A DNA stretch of 64,000 nucleotides from Gongronella butleri. Lineage: Eukaryota > Mucoromycota > Mucoromycetes > Mucorales > Cunninghamellaceae. Both the position numbers and the translations under genes were made by a program. The stretch spans positions 124,001 through 188,000 of the forward strand of contig JAIWZP010000014.1 of NCBI GenBank assembly GCA_025201375.1, given 5' to 3'. Positions 33,711-46,371 of the stretch are shown here, piece by piece (within the stretch, counting starts at the first letter, position 1; each line of letters starts with the position of its first letter). Under the pieces are notes generated by a model. That model was not told the DNA's origin. It searched no databases and saw only the letters and a list, made by a program, of their open reading frames with translations.

Positions 33711-35244
33711 GAACGACAAATAAAATAAAAAAAAAACACGGGGATGGCCGGGGGACACAATGAATTCGAGCAAAAAAAAAAAAAAAAAGAGCAAGAAAGA
33801 AAAAAAAGGCGGAAATCGAGATTATAAAAAAAAGGGGAAGGACACGCGCTGCACCGAGAAAAAGAGAAAAGCGGAAAAGAGAGTAGTAAGAACAAAAAGG
33901 AAAAAGAAATAAAAAAAAGAGGACATCGAGGCAATTGAGAGGTTGCGCACACTCCCAGAAATGCGAAAAAAGTGGCGCGCGCCCATCGTTTTTCCCCCTG
34001 TCTGTCTCTCTCTGTTTCTCGCTCTGTCTCTCTCTCTCTCTCTCTCTGTCTCTGTCTCCCTTGGCAACATGCCTTTTCGGCCCTTTTACAAAAAAGAAGG
34101 TTGTTTTTGTTTACCGCATGACAAAACTTGATTGACCCTTTGGACTTGTCTCAAGTCTATTTTCTGAGCTTGCTTTTTCAGGTGGCACCACGTCAATCTT
34201 AATCCAATGGGCCACGCGGGCACGCAACGCAAACGCCAAAAAAAAAGGGCGGGGGGACATGGCGTCGGCGTGGCGACCACGAGCGGACAGCGCGACGCGC
34301 CTCTTTTATATTTTTTTTTATCTTTATGGGGAGAACGCCAGTGCCAGGCCCTTTTTTTTTCTCTTTTTTGTGCACGAATCATGCCAGAAACTGTTGGAAA
34401 CAAAGAGAATGGAAGGTGACACCGAGTCACTCGGCTGATCCATGGGCTATAAACATCGCACACACGCTTATATTTACGGTCGTGTTTTTTTGTGTGTGTG
34501 GGTTTTTCCGACCCAAAACGCATCAAATGGACACAACACACAACATTTTTTTTTTCCAATTGCCACCAGTAAATCACTTGTCAAAAAGGCTCGGCAATCA
34601 CGGAACCCAAGCAAACACCACCCTTTTTTTGTGTAGCCACCCTTTTCTGTCCATGCACCAAGCAAAAGAGAAGAATGGGTACCCCTCGGGCGCCCCCCCC
34701 CTTTTTTTTAGAATAGTAGTATAAATGACAATGAGCTGCATCCACACATCTGGGGCCATCCCTGCTCACACGAAACAAAGAGAAATGCAATTGAGGGGGG
34801 GGCAAAGAAACACCCGGACCCATAAAAAAAACAAAAGAAACAGATTCAGGGCAGTAAAAAAAAAAGTCAATCTCCGAGCCGACGATTTGAAAGGACGGGG
34901 TGGCTGTCACATTGGTGACACACATCATCATCGTCTGATTTCCCCTGAGCGACACACACACACACTTTTTATACACATACACACACACACACCATTCAAT
35001 GGAATGGGCCATTTGTTTCCCATCTCGTATTCTTTTATTGTCATTGGGCGGGGGGCTTTTACGTCTTTTTCCCTGTCGGCTTGCAACCGTCTAGAGGCCG
35101 CATGACTCTCTCACTCCGCCATGGAGCGACCCAAAAAAAAGGGCACAAAGGGCGCATGACGCGTCGCAACAAGTCTTGTTTCAAGGAGAAAGAAATCATT
35201 CTGTCGATCATTTGGGTGATGATCATGATGGCGTGGCTCGTTTG

Positions 35245-35303
<59 letters not shown>

Positions 35304-35771
35304 TGCATGTGTGTGCGGTTGGGCAGCCCGCGACAATAGGCCGCGCGGTTGGATGCGACATGGCTTGCCCCCTTGTTTTTTATTATTATTATTTTTTATT
35401 TGGCTCCCTCATTGTTGTTTTGGCAGCTTGGGGCGAGCGTGTGTTTCGACAGATCAATGGCCTGTTTTGGGGGAGCAAGCGCTTGGCTGTTGCAAGGCGC
35501 CCGCTTTTTTTTTTTTTCTTTTTTGTTTGCAGCTGGGTGAGCATGGGCCCCCTTTTTTGCCCCGCCCTCACCTTTGGGCGCGACCCTAAAAATATCAATA
35601 TTAAAAAAGGTCTCGCCTGTGCAACCACAAATAAAAAAAGACAAGGCTGTTGTAAAACGTTCCATGATGGTTTGGGCCCTCTACCCAAAAAATTTCAATG
35701 CCGTAAGATTGAAACAAAAAAGCAAATTGTTCATTGATGAAATGTGATTTTTCGGTCTGTCCAATCTCTAG
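33711..35771. other. Intergenic with A/T homopolymers and a microsatellite
   Basis: The first 400 bases are A-rich on this strand, so T/C-rich in the leader of the Zn2Cys6 gene. CT repeats lie near 34,002-34,065. No gene is supported between 34,100 and 35,770. Confidence 0.55.
35247..35316. repeat. (GT)n microsatellite
   Basis: About 25 uninterrupted GT units from 35,247 to 35,296, then an imperfect tail with single A or C interruptions. Shorter CA tracts lie at 34,953-34,992. Confidence 0.9.
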
Positions 35772-36253
35772 TCATTTCTAATCTCCATCTCCTTTGCCTC
35801 CTCCCCTTTTTTTTTCTTACGCTGGCGACGTCGTCGTTTGCGCCGCTCACTAGCTTTTGGGAGGTCTCCTCAATGGATTCGATTTGGATACGTTTTGTGA
35901 CCTCCTCGTAGAAAAAGAAAAAAAAAGATGGAACAAAACCCGCGCTCCCTCATCTGTCTTCCCTCCCCCCCCCTGGCCATTGCTTACCTCCCCATTTTGC
36001 GCTTGACGCGCCTCCCAATCGACCCGCTTGGATCGCATCCGACGCTTCCAATTGTGCCAAAAACGAGAAATCGCCGCCAAAACTCCGCGTGCATCTGTGT
36101 GGATCGATGGTCTAGAAAGCTAGAAAGAGCATCAAGGCACCTGTGCAACCCTACCTTATTTTGCACCCCATTTACGCGCGTGTGACAAATGGATTCCGCT
36201 GCAAGATCGGTGCAATGGAAGCCAAAAACCAAAGAAAGAGCCAACTCTGTCAT
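35772..36253 (-). CDS. Probable 99-aa spliced gene of unknown function
   Basis: Exons 36253-36176, 36119-35988, 35904-35821 and 35777-35772 join in frame with GT-AG introns of 56, 83 and 43 nt. The product starts MTELALSLVFGF, has a basic aromatic helix (FWHNWKRRMRSKRVDWEARQ), then an acidic, polar C-terminal helix (KRIQIESIEETSQKLVSGAN). The first intron acceptor is forced, because an in-frame stop lies just upstream of it. The last exon supplies one residue and the stop and is the weakest junction. The region 36,280-36,440 would be its pyrimidine-rich leader. No family is recognised. A small mitochondrial or assembly-factor type protein would fit the composition, but that is a guess. Confidence 0.45.
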
Positions 36254-36910
36254 TTTTTTTCTTCTTGCAAGGAGGAGCTTGGACGGCAAGACAGGGAGAG
36301 GGGAGGGGCGCAACAAGCAAGGAGGCGCGACCAAAAAGCAAGGAGGTGGGATCAATCTGAGTAGGAGCAAATGTCAAGAGCGAGGAACAAAAAAAAAAGT
36401 AAAGAGAAAACTTCAGCTTGGGTAAAAGCGAATTCATCTTTAGAAAAAGCCAAGGAGCACGGTGAAGGATGCTAATTGACAATGGACGAGGGGGGGGGGC
36501 CAGGAGGCAAAGTGTAAGAAAAAAAAAAGGGGGGGGAGAGGCGGAGAGTGCGCTTTTTTGTTCGTTTTCAGTTTTCATATGGCCAGGGAGAAGATTGGAA
36601 GAGGCAACGGACCTCGTGAACCCTTTTTTGATTTTTGGAAAAAAAGACAAGAACAGTGGCCATTGGAAACAAAAAGTTGCCAGTCTTGCATCATTTTCCA
36701 CCTTCAATTCACACCTCCCTTTTCATTTCACGGTCTCCATTTTGCTGCAAGTTGCTAAAAAGGCATTTGGCCCCCCCCCACCCAAAACAAGCGTAAACTT
36801 TCTTTTTTTTTTTTAAAGCGGCTCCACGGTTTGCACCGCGCTCCCCTTTCATTTCCTTTTTTCTTTCTTTCTTTTTTCATCTTCCCCGCCTTTTATTTTT
36901 TAATCTTGTG
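36254..36910. promoter_or_regulatory. Divergent intergenic region with pyrimidine-rich leader
   Basis: Separates the probable small minus-strand gene from the ankyrin gene. The left part is purine-rich on this strand (leader of the minus gene), and 36,838-36,906 is T/C-rich before ATG 36,911. No separate gene is seen. Confidence 0.45.
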
Positions 36911-39246
36911 ATGTCCGTGTCCTCGTCCATCAACTACGCGGCGATGGATGGCATGGAAAGGCATCTGCTGCACTCGTTGCCCGAGGAGCAGGCCATGAAC
37001 CCACGCGATTGCCTTTTGGAGCTATTGGAGCAGCTGGACGATGTGAATTTGCGGCAAGTCTTAAAGATTGAGCTCAAACGCACGCTTGGCGACCACGACA
37101 GGCTTGTGAACATGCTGCAGCAGCGTGTCGACATGCTGGAACAGGACAATGAGAGTCTCAAACAGCATGCGCATCAGATGCAACAACGCTACGACAAGGC
37201 TGTGCGAGAAATGCAGTTCTTTCGCAAGAAATACGACAATTTGGCCGCCGTCGACGCTGCACGCTCCACGTCGTCCTCTGTCCCAGGGTCTCCACGACCT
37301 TCCACTTCCACAAGCACGCATCTCTCGCATCATTCGCATCCATCCCTATCAAATGGTTCCAATTCTCATCCTCCACCACCACCATTGCCGGCGCCCATGC
37401 CCGTGTCGCATCTGTCCACGCCGCATCCTCAGCAATATTCAAATCACCATCACCATCAGCAGCAGCAATTGCCGCCGCCACCATTGCCGCATCATCAATC
37501 TCAATCTCAATCCCATCCTCCAATGCCATTGCCAGGCAACGACGACGATAATTCGTCCTTGTTGGCAGATCAAATGCGACAAAAGCTGGCCATGACGTCA
37601 CGGTCGACGAGCACGACCACGACCATGTCGTCATCCACGTACTGGTCGCCGTCGTCAGCGTCCATGGCGCCATCCACGACGGCAACGACCATTTCGTCTG
37701 TCGAGACGCCAGCATCAAGTGTGCGTCCGCGACAAAATTCGATGAATACCATCCATAGCACGGCAAGCTCCTCCAACAGCAGCAGCAATGGCATCCCCAT
37801 CAATCAAAACATGGCGCATTCTGTTAGCGGTCAAGGCAGTGTGTACTCGGGCAGCGGCAGGTCCGACTATTCGGTGTCCAGGCATCAGAGCAACTTGTCC
37901 ATGAGCAGCAATGGTACGTCGGGCAAGTCGTCGTGGCAATTCTTAAGGTCGCAGCCATCGCCAACCACCGCCTCTTTGAACCCGACAACTTCCATCAGCT
38001 CAAACACTGGCCAAGCCGTGCCAATGACCCCCGTCCGCTCCACAACCACCACCAATGGCTACACAGGCAACTCGCTCCTTCAGCAACGCCGTGTTGACCC
38101 CTTGATCTTTGGCGGCGCAGATGGACTCTGGGAAACCATTGCAAAAAGCAAGGGAAGCGACGTCACCGTCGAGAAAATCATCAGGTATAAAAAAAAAAGA
38201 ATGACACAGAGAGAGAGAGAATGGCGCATGCTAGTTGGACCCCAAAAACAATCACATGGCAGAAGGAAAAAAAAAAAAAGCGTTCTCAATGCATGTATTT
38301 TAAATGCCCTTTTCTTTATCCCATTTTTAGCAATTTCCTGCGTCGTGGCGGCTCGCCCAATACGGCCAAGCAATCGAATCAATCTTGCCAGCTAGTGAAA
38401 TACGGCTACGGGCTGATCCACGCGCTGATTGTGACGAAAGCGCCAGGGTCGCTTGATTTGCTGCTGCAACAAGGCGCGAATCCCAACGCCATGTCACTAT
38501 GCACCATTGAGGAGGAGAAAGTATCGCCATGCTATCTGGCTGCCAAGGTGGGCTGGCTCGCCGGGCTCCAGAAGCTGGTCCAGGCCGGCGGCGACCTGTA
38601 CACAAGCCGCGGTGGCGGACTCAAGAACAAGACCGTTCTCCACGTCGCAGCAGAACAATGCCATGCCGCCGTCGTCGAATACATCATCGAAATCACACAA
38701 GGCGCACTCAATCTGCAGCTGGATGCACAGGGTAAAAAAAGGGGGGCAATGGCGGAAAAAGAGAAAAACGGCGAAAACGGGGGGAGGGGAGACACGGTCT
38801 TTTTTTTTTTTTTATCAATTTTACTCATTTCGTTCGTTTCTCTCTTACTAGGTGCCACGGTATTGCATTATGCTTGTGCATCGGGCCACACGGACCTGGT
38901 GTCGCTGCTTGCACGGCGGTGCCAGGTGCCTGTCATGCAGCCTGACCAGCATGACGAGCTGCCACTCCACTGGGCGGCTCGCCACGGCCGATTGGAGGTC
39001 GTCACGCTGCTGGTCGAGCGCTTTGGCGTCGATTGCAACGCCTACGTTCCCAAAAAAGTGAGCACGCCATACGATCTCGCCAAGGCCGCAGGCCACCGCC
39101 GCCTCGTCGATTATCTAAAGGGCATCGGCGGCATCACGACCAAAAAGATGGATAAGAAACGCGAAGAGGAAATGGCCAAAAACATGCCTCAGCACTTTGA
39201 ATCGACCCTCATGAAGCACGGCTTGTTCTCAGACGGCGATTTTTAA
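36911..39246 (+). CDS. Coiled-coil and ankyrin-repeat protein
   Basis: Exons 36911-38184, 38331-38731 and 38852-39246 give 689 aa. Residues about 45-112 form a coiled coil (LVNMLQQRVDMLEQDNESLK). Residues about 115-390 are low complexity (Ser, Pro, His, Gln, Thr). The conserved C-terminal part begins PLIFGGADGLWETIAKSKGS and continues with five or so ankyrin units (about 445-640), for example SLDLLLQQGANPNA, KTVLHVAAEQCHAAVVEYI, TVLHYACASGHTDLVSLL and LPLHWAARHGRLEVVTLL. A lysine-rich tail follows. Ankyrin repeats mediate protein binding; partners are unknown. Introns fall between ankyrin-containing exons and keep phase. Confidence 0.9.
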
Positions 39247-40809
39247 TTCACGAATAGCCAATGGCATCCCCCACATCGCATAGCCTGTCTCGAACGATAC
39301 CTGTCTCCCCTCGCTCCTTTCCCCCTCCCCACCTCCATCATGGAACAAAAAAGACCAAAAGATTGTAAATAAAGCAAAAAGTCTGCCTCTTATTCTCTTT
39401 TTTTCTTTTTTCTTTTTTTTACGCGCGTCGTCCCCGCTGGGCGGCATAAGGGAGGAGGGGGGAAGCAGAAAAAGGAGAAGACTGCTGATCAATTGAGGAT
39501 CAATTGAATGGAGACATGCTGTTTTTTTGCCGCTCATCCTCGAAAAAGGTACAAATCCTGAAACAGCGACCCCGAGGCGTGTCCAAAAAAGGGAAGCCAA
39601 GGTGCCCCTAAAGGCGCTCCTTTTTTTTCTTGCATAAATGGCAATCACGTTTCTTTGTTTACTTGATTTGATGCTGCGTTTCACGCAGTGGAGGCGTTTT
39701 TTTTTTGTCAGTGACACTATCTTCTCGCGCATTGGATCCATTCAAATGTCGCCCGATCTGTCATGGCGACACAAAATGCGAGATCAACCAACGCCCAAAC
39801 ATGTCGATCATGGAGAGGCATTGAAACGACGCGTCGTGCAAGAAACATCGCCAAAAAAACCTTATTGCGAGAGTTTGCGAAAAAAAAAAAAAAATGTGCA
39901 TGATCGAAGGATCAAATGAGGGGCCGTGGGGGATTTTTTTTTTTCAAAAGCCTGTGGGAGTGAATTGGAAAGATGGGGCACATCAAGAGGGAGGAGGCCA
40001 GCGCGCGGACAGAGACCTGCCCCCCGAGCAAAAGGCTGCTTGTGGCGATAGGACGTTCATAGAAGGTAGGTCATTGCAGGTTGTGTCACCATCCGTAAAA
40101 GAGACACAAGCACGGAGCGCGGGAGGGTGGAATCCGAAAAAAAAAAAAAAAAGAGCACACACATTCATTGACGCCAAGCCCACACATCGTCCCCTTTTTT
40201 TTTTTTTCTTTTTCTTCTTCTTTTACTTTTTTTTTTTTTTTTTGGCCATTGGGGCGTAGAAAAGAAGCATACCAACATACAAAGCAGACATCATTATTTA
40301 CTAATTTCTCGTCATCATCGCCTCCCCCTCGCCCCTCGTTTCCTTTCGCCAAAGGCAAACGACGTCAACCCCAGATTTGCTTGTTTTTTACGTTTTGCAA
40401 TTCCTTTTTTACTCCAGGTGCGCCTCTCATCCTCCCTAAACAGAGTTGTCCGTCCAGCTGCTCTCTCTCTCTTTTTTTTCCACATTCACCCCACCTCGCC
40501 CTACAAGGGAATCCTCTCATTTATTTCTTTTCGTCGACAACTTGGCCCTTTTGCCCCTTCTTTTTTCCACCCCACTCCTCGTTCTTTTCCGCCTATTTTG
40601 TTGCCTTGCAACACGCCGCTCTTGCCTCCCCCTCCTCTTTTGCCGAATTCTCTTTCTTACGTTTTTCCGCCCTCTCCTCCCCTCCCCCTCTTTTTTTGCC
40701 TTTCTCTCTCTTTTATATCTCTTTTTTTTTTTTGTCGATACAGACTCAACACGTCCTTTAGCTTTCCTCCATCTCGCTTGTTCCCTGTGCGCGTCCCCCC
40801 TTTTTTGCT
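39247..40809. other. Intergenic, then long pyrimidine-rich leader
   Basis: 39,247-40,250 holds A and T runs and no supported gene. A short open frame near 39,640-39,919 lacks splice or family support. From about 40,400 to 40,809 the coding strand is unusually T/C-rich with very few purines, directly before the kinase start codon. Confidence 0.5.
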
Positions 40810-43800
40810 ATGCCTCTTCGAAACGTCACGACGCAGCTAAAGACCCGGTGGCAGCGGCGCGCGTCGACGCAAGCACAAAAGCCATCTTTGCCGACGCCTC
40901 CCTCTACAGAGAACGATCCGCCACCCACGTCACAGCAGCAGCAGCAACAACAGACTACAGACACGAGCAACAAGCCGTCCAATGACAAGAAAAAGCAACA
41001 AAAAGAGGTGCCGCCCAACCCGGATAGCCAATTGAACGGCATTGGCGATTATGTGTTTGAACGGCCGCTGGGCCATGGCAAATTCAGTCGCGTCATGCTT
41101 GCAAGACACTATCTGACCGGCGAGCAATATGCAGTCAAGGTAAAAAAAAAAAAAAAAAAAAAGAGAGAGAGAGAGAGACAGAAACAGAAATGCCATTTTG
41201 GAGGCAATTGGGATGGGGCGATTGGACGCGCGCGCGCGGCCGTCATGGGATCAAACCGCTTGCCAGGGATTTGTCAACAAGGAGAGTCGACGCGAAAGAG
41301 GCGGCCGATTCAAACAGAGGGGAAGAGAAAAAAAAAAAAGAGGGGGAAGGGGATGTGGTGGGACAAGAGCGAGGAAAAAAGAGAAGCAAAAAAAAAAAGG
41401 TTCAGGGGTAAAAAAGCGACAAACGACGTCGTGTGGCCCTGTTTCGGACCGGAGTGACATTTTTTTTGGATGGCGGATCAATTTTGGCGTGCTTTTTTAT
41501 TTACACAAATTCTAGGTGATCGACAAGCGCGTGCACGAATACCGCGTCATGTCGCGGCTTGTGCGCGAGGTGCAGCTAATGGAGGTGCTTGATCACCGCA
41601 ACGTGGTGCGCCTGTACGAGACTGTCGAGACAGCCGATTCGCTGTACCTCATCATGGAGTATGTGTCGGGCTTCAATCTCGACGAACATTTGCAAAAGCG
41701 CCACGGATCCTTGCATGAAGATGAGGCACGCCTCATCTTTCGCCAAATGGTCACCGCCGTCGATTATATCCACTCACGCTGGGTCGTGCATCGTGATCTA
41801 AAGGTAAAAAAAAAAATAAACGCGCGTCTCCAATTCATAAAGTGGGGCCGCTCATTACTTTTTTTTTGTTTTTTCCTTTTTTTTCAGGCACCAAATGTGC
41901 TTCTCAAGACCAACGGCGAGGTCAAGCTTGCCGACTTTGGCCTGGGCAATCGCTTTGGCCTTCAGCGGCTAAGGACCATGTGTGGTAAGAATTTTGCACA
42001 AGAAAAAAAAATCAGAAATCGGGCTCATTTTCAATCATTTTTAGGCTCAATGCTATACTATAGCCCTGAAATCATCTGCGAGCAAAAGTATATCGGCCCC
42101 GAAGTGGACTGCTGGTGCCTTGGTGTGACCTTGTTCCGCATGACAGCAGGATTTGAGCCTTTTATCCACGCGCGCAGTAAGAAAGCACGAAAAAAAAATG
42201 ACGCATTGTTTCCTGGTCATTGACTGTTTTTTTTTCTTTTAAAAACAGCGTTTGGCGAGCTTCGTCGCGACGTGATCCACGGCAATTACCCGATGCCGTC
42301 GCATCTAAGCGAGGGCTTAAAGGCGACGATTCAAAAATGCTTGTCTGTAGATCGTCGGCGGCGGATTGCGCTACGCGTGGCGCTAAAGGACGATGCGTGG
42401 CTGAACAACGATGGTCTGCTGGACGATTTATTCCGTGAACGTCGCAGCGGGTACTATGGCCACTTTGATGCAAGCGATGTGCAGCAGCAGCAACAAGACA
42501 ATAACAACATGGAATCTGTGTTGCACCGCATGGAGCGTGAGCGTGCGCGGCGGCAATGCGTGCGCGACCTCGAGGAAGAGAAGCAACGAGGGCGCCAAAT
42601 CAAAAAGACGGTGGTGTACCACCCGATCAACACGTCCATTTATTACACGGGCACCATTAGCCATTCGGCGCGACAGGAAGAAAATACACAAGCGCAAGAG
42701 CTGGTCAGAGCCGATTTATTGCGTGAATTGCAAGCATGGACGGCACAAATCCAATTGAGGGCGGCACCAACGCCCATGGTTGGCTCCACCTTGCATCAAT
42801 TCTTCCACAAGCTGCGCAGACCCGAATCCATCCTTGTTTTATCCTCGGCCGCTTACAATCACAATAGCAGCACCGCACACGTTGCCAGCATTGTCCAGCA
42901 CAACCACAACCAGCAACAACAACAGCAGCAGCAGCAACAACAACAACAATTGCCCTCCAATTCGTCTTCGCAAGGCATGGCGTCCAGATTGAAAAAGACC
43001 ACATCGACCCTCAGCCTCGCGAGCCTATACCAACGGCCCAAGGAGCAGATCCATTATTATACCATGCACCTTGGCGCGCTCACACCACCAAGATCCAGCG
43101 CATCCTCCAGCGCAACGGATCAGCAACAATTGAGACGATGGTCGCTTTCTTCCGGAGAAGGCAAAGAAGAAGACGAGCTCATGGCCCTTGTGTTGGCCGC
43201 ATGTCAATTGCTGGGCGTCACGTACCAGCAAGAAACACGCAACAAGCTCGTGTGCGTGCTCACCTTGCGCAATTACGTCATGGACGATGCGTCGTCAAAC
43301 CAACAACAGCGACAAAGTCAGCAACAAGCGCCATCGCCTTCGTCACACGCGTCATCCACGCTCCCGAATTCCCCAGACGCATCGCAAAAGCCCAGCAAAC
43401 GCTCCAGTAAGTGGTTCTCATTCCAGCGCGGCGAAGAGAAAAAGGAGAAAAAGCGACAAAGCCTTGCCTCGGTCGCGCAAAACGAGAAATCGCATGAAAT
43501 CGATGTCCACACGCCGCACGGCGAAAGCTCCGCGTACACGTCGCGCAGCAGCTGGCTCGATCGCTTCAGCAGCAACAACAGCAGCAATTGGAGCCGCCCG
43601 TTTAAGCGCCTGTCCATGCCTTTTGGCTGGTCCACCCATTCCACTCATTTGCACTCCTCCATGCCCATCCGCGGCCCAAGCAACGCACCCCACGCTTCGG
43701 CGGCAGCCATGGCCGCGGCAACAGCAGCTCCACCTCTTCCCACGGGGCAGCGTACTTCCTCCTTGCTCGACGACGACCATGATGAAAAAACCGCACGCGA

Positions 43801-44002
43801 GGGCATTGTCCTCTTTTCCATCGAAACCATCACCCTGCCTCGCAACAAGGACGACGACGCCATGCTCATGGCATTGAGATTCACAAAAGGCAAGGGCTCC
43901 ACAAAGGTGTTCAAACTCGCGACAGGCTGGATCCACGGTGTTCTTTCTTCATCCCCTTCTTGGGACAATGCCACACCAGCTTCCAGCAACATCCAAATCT
44001 AG
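40810..44002 (+). CDS. CAMK-type Ser/Thr protein kinase with KA1-like tail
   Basis: Exons 40810-41139, 41516-41803, 41888-41984, 42045-42176 and 42249-44002 give 866 aa. The kinase domain is about residues 78-337: LGHGKFSRVMLA, Lys110 in YAVK, catalytic HRDLKAPNVLL with Asp204, DFGLGN at 222, activation segment CGSMLYYSPEII and DCWCLGVTLFRM. HRDLKAPN and the short activation segment with SPE put it in the CAMK/CAMKL group. Residues 338-740 are low complexity with a Q run of about 13. The last 80 residues (GIVLFSIETITLP to FKLATGWIHGVLSS) resemble a KA1-like domain, suggesting membrane or autoinhibitory regulation. Intron 1 is 376 nt, the longest in the window, and opens with about 20 A. Substrates unknown. 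Confidence 0.9.
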
Positions 44003-44254
44003 ATTCCTTTTTTTTCCTTTTTCTTTTTCTTTTTTTTTTTCCCCCACCCCTCCATTTGTTGTTGTTGTAGATTCATTGTACAATTTGCTCAAAAATAAAA
44101 AAAATCAAGAAATCACCAGGAAAATACCAGGAAACCCTCGCATCATCCATCATTCTCCTGATGTTAACGTTAATGTTAATGGATTGTCTTTCATTGTATG
44201 ATTTGCCCAAGAATATAAAAAAAAACAAAAGAAATCGCCAGAATTTCATCGTCA

Positions 44255-45010
44255 TCACCAAGGAAACAGCGAGGTATATATGGCGCTGTACTCGCGCCGC
44301 AGCGGAATCTTGTCGATCTTGCTGATGGACCACACGCCGACGACGAGGACGACGCCCGTTGTCCATATGAGGCACGTCGGAATGCGGCTGCGGCAGGCAT
44401 TGCTGCTGCTCTGAGTGGTGGATTTAGTTGGCGCTGCGGTCAAGGAGGCCGCGGACCGGAAGGTGCGCGTGAGCGCGACAGGTGCGCCGCGTAGCATGTG
44501 GTGGACAGCGGTGCCAATCAACAAAAGATGCAGGCCATAGGTCAGCACGGGCCTGTTTTGCAGACCCCAGGCGACAATGCCGAAATCGACAAACGCCGAG
44601 TCGCCCATGGTGCGCAGAGGCATCCCGCGCACAAGGTAGTAATGAGCGGCCACGAGCGGCACGAGCAATTGCCCCGTCACGCCATGATACTTGCTCGGCT
44701 TGGCCTTGGACGCGTCAATTTGGTAAATGGATTGAATCGTCGACTTGACGGCCCCCGCAACCACATGCACAGCCACTGACCCCGTCACAAGCACGCCCTC
44801 CAGGTGCGCATCTTGGTAAAACGGCCGCGTCAGCAACAAAAGCCGGTCCGCACGCTCAGCGCCGCCCACCGCGCCAGCGGCAACCTGAAGCCCGTGCACA
44901 AGAGCAAATGTCGAGAACCCCACAGCAGACACGGCCTGCGTCTTGTGCGCCACATTGTACACCTTGAACAAGATGCGCCGCATCGTCCAAGAATCGTCTT
45001 GCGAAGCCAT
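44255..45010 (-). CDS. MCP1: Mitochondrial outer membrane protein Mcp1-like
   Basis: Intronless, 251 aa. Several hydrophobic segments (about 25-42, 65-85, 110-125, 148-165, 215-235) alternate with short polar loops. Conserved-looking elements are VGFSTFALVHGLQ, the HVVAGAV helix, YHGVTGQLLVPLVAAHYYLVR with paired His and Tyr, and LLIGTAVHHMLRG. This pattern of regularly spaced histidines in helices is that of the Mcp1 transmembrane family (DUF1691), outer-membrane proteins linked to lipid homeostasis and to Vps13 recruitment in yeast. The N-terminus is polar without a clear presequence. It converges on the upstream kinase gene with a 252-nt gap. Confidence 0.85.
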   Translation of the reverse strand: MASQDDSWTMRRILFKVYNVAHKTQAVSAVGFSTFALVHGLQVAAGAVGGAERADRLLLLTRPFYQDAHLEGVLVTGSVAVHVVAGAVKSTIQSIYQIDASKAKPSKYHGVTGQLLVPLVAAHYYLVRGMPLRTMGDSAFVDFGIVAWGLQNRPVLTYGLHLLLIGTAVHHMLRGAPVALTRTFRSAASLTAAPTKSTTQSSSNACRSRIPTCLIWTTGVVLVVGVWSISKIDKIPLRREYSAIYTSLFPW

Positions 45011-45275
45011 CGTGTGTCGCCAAAAAGCAGAAAAATAATGTAAGAATGGAGAAAAGAAAAAAGCGAAAAAAGGGGACGCTGCCAAATGTCCCATTTTTTG
45101 GGGGGCCGACCGCTCATGCAAAAATGTGACCCACACTTTTTTTTTTTTTTTGCAAATCAGCCTCCACTTCCAGACATCCAATTCATCACAGTGGTCCATC
45201 GGTCCGCCCATTTTGGTGCTGACAACGTCCTAAATATGCAAAAGATGTTTGTAACAAAAAGAGAACCAATGACGA

Positions 45276-45815
45276 TGATACTGTATCATATCATATCAGA
45301 GCCGACGCACAAAAAAAAGTTGAAAAACACGACGCTTGGCTATTTTAATTTCAGAAACACCTTGGTTTGACGCCACCAAAGATCGATCAAAATGTGATTC
45401 TTCGAGACACCCAAAGTTGCTCGAAATCACGTAAGATTCTTTTTCAAGAAAAAAATAAAAAAACAAAGGTCACTCCGGCCGTTTTTGAGGCATGCGCCGT
45501 CGTTTTCACGAATTATTACAGTATCATATCACAAATCTAATGATGGCCACCGCAACAGCTTCGCAGCATGTTAGGTATACAGTATCAGATCGGCACCTTC
45601 TTGGGACGTTGCGGCGCAACACCTCTTTTGCACGAGACTGGCTCCTCGTCGTTGCCTCGTCGTCGTCGGTCTCGTCCTCAGACTGTCCGACATGATGATC
45701 TCGACCAGATACTGTAGAGCCAAGAGTTGCTGGACATCAGCAGGGTCGATGATATACCCGTTGAGCTGTTGTGCTCATGAATCATGATGATGAATCCAAA
45801 ATACCGTATGATATC
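45276..45815. repeat. Cluster of TACAGTATCATATC-type motifs, left
   Basis: Related motifs sit at 45,276-45,299 (GATACTGTATCATATCATAT), 45,517-45,532 (TTACAGTATCATATCA), 45,576-45,590 (TATACAGTATCAGATC), 45,707-45,719 (GATACTGTAGAGC) and 45,801-45,815 (ATACCGTATGATATC). They occur on both strands at 120-240 base intervals. Confidence 0.65.
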
Positions 45816-46335
45816 GATGTTTTCTAAAATTCAACAGTGGCCCTCTAAATATTTCGTACTGTCGTAAGGGGGTAAAAAGTGATAAAAACAGAACCGGGAT
45901 TCGTGATAAAAACGGGTTGGACTTTATTTCGACTATTGGGATGCAAGGCTTTTATACTATTTGAAGCGATAGCCATTTGATAAGAAATTACGATTATTGA
46001 CATACGCGACACGGGAGTGCCTTGCATCTCAAAACCCTTTTTTTTTTTTTTTTTTTTTGTGCGCACTTGGCTCTCCGTGTGTTTTGACGTGCCAAGTGCT
46101 CTTCCGTTATCTTGTGTTCATGAGCATCCATTATCGGTGACGTGTACATGCTTTATATGATTCATTCGCATGTCAATTGCTCATGACTTTGACGCCCCTC
46201 ATTTTCGCGTATCATATCTTTTTTTTTTTTTGAGAGTGAGGCAGTGCGGCACACTCCGCCTCACTTGGGCCATTTCAAATGCCGCGGCCTGATTCATTGA
46301 TCGCCGGCCATGCACTCTTTTATGAATTTAAATTC

Positions 46336-46371
<36 letters not shown>

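Noticed and set aside
35247..35316. (GT)n tract as a regulatory Z-DNA element
   Set aside because: Simple microsatellites are common; nothing in the context links it to a gene.
39638..39919. 93-codon open frame with a Lys-rich end
   Set aside because: No homologue recognised, it ends in a poly-A tract, and the surrounding DNA is homopolymer-rich intergenic sequence.
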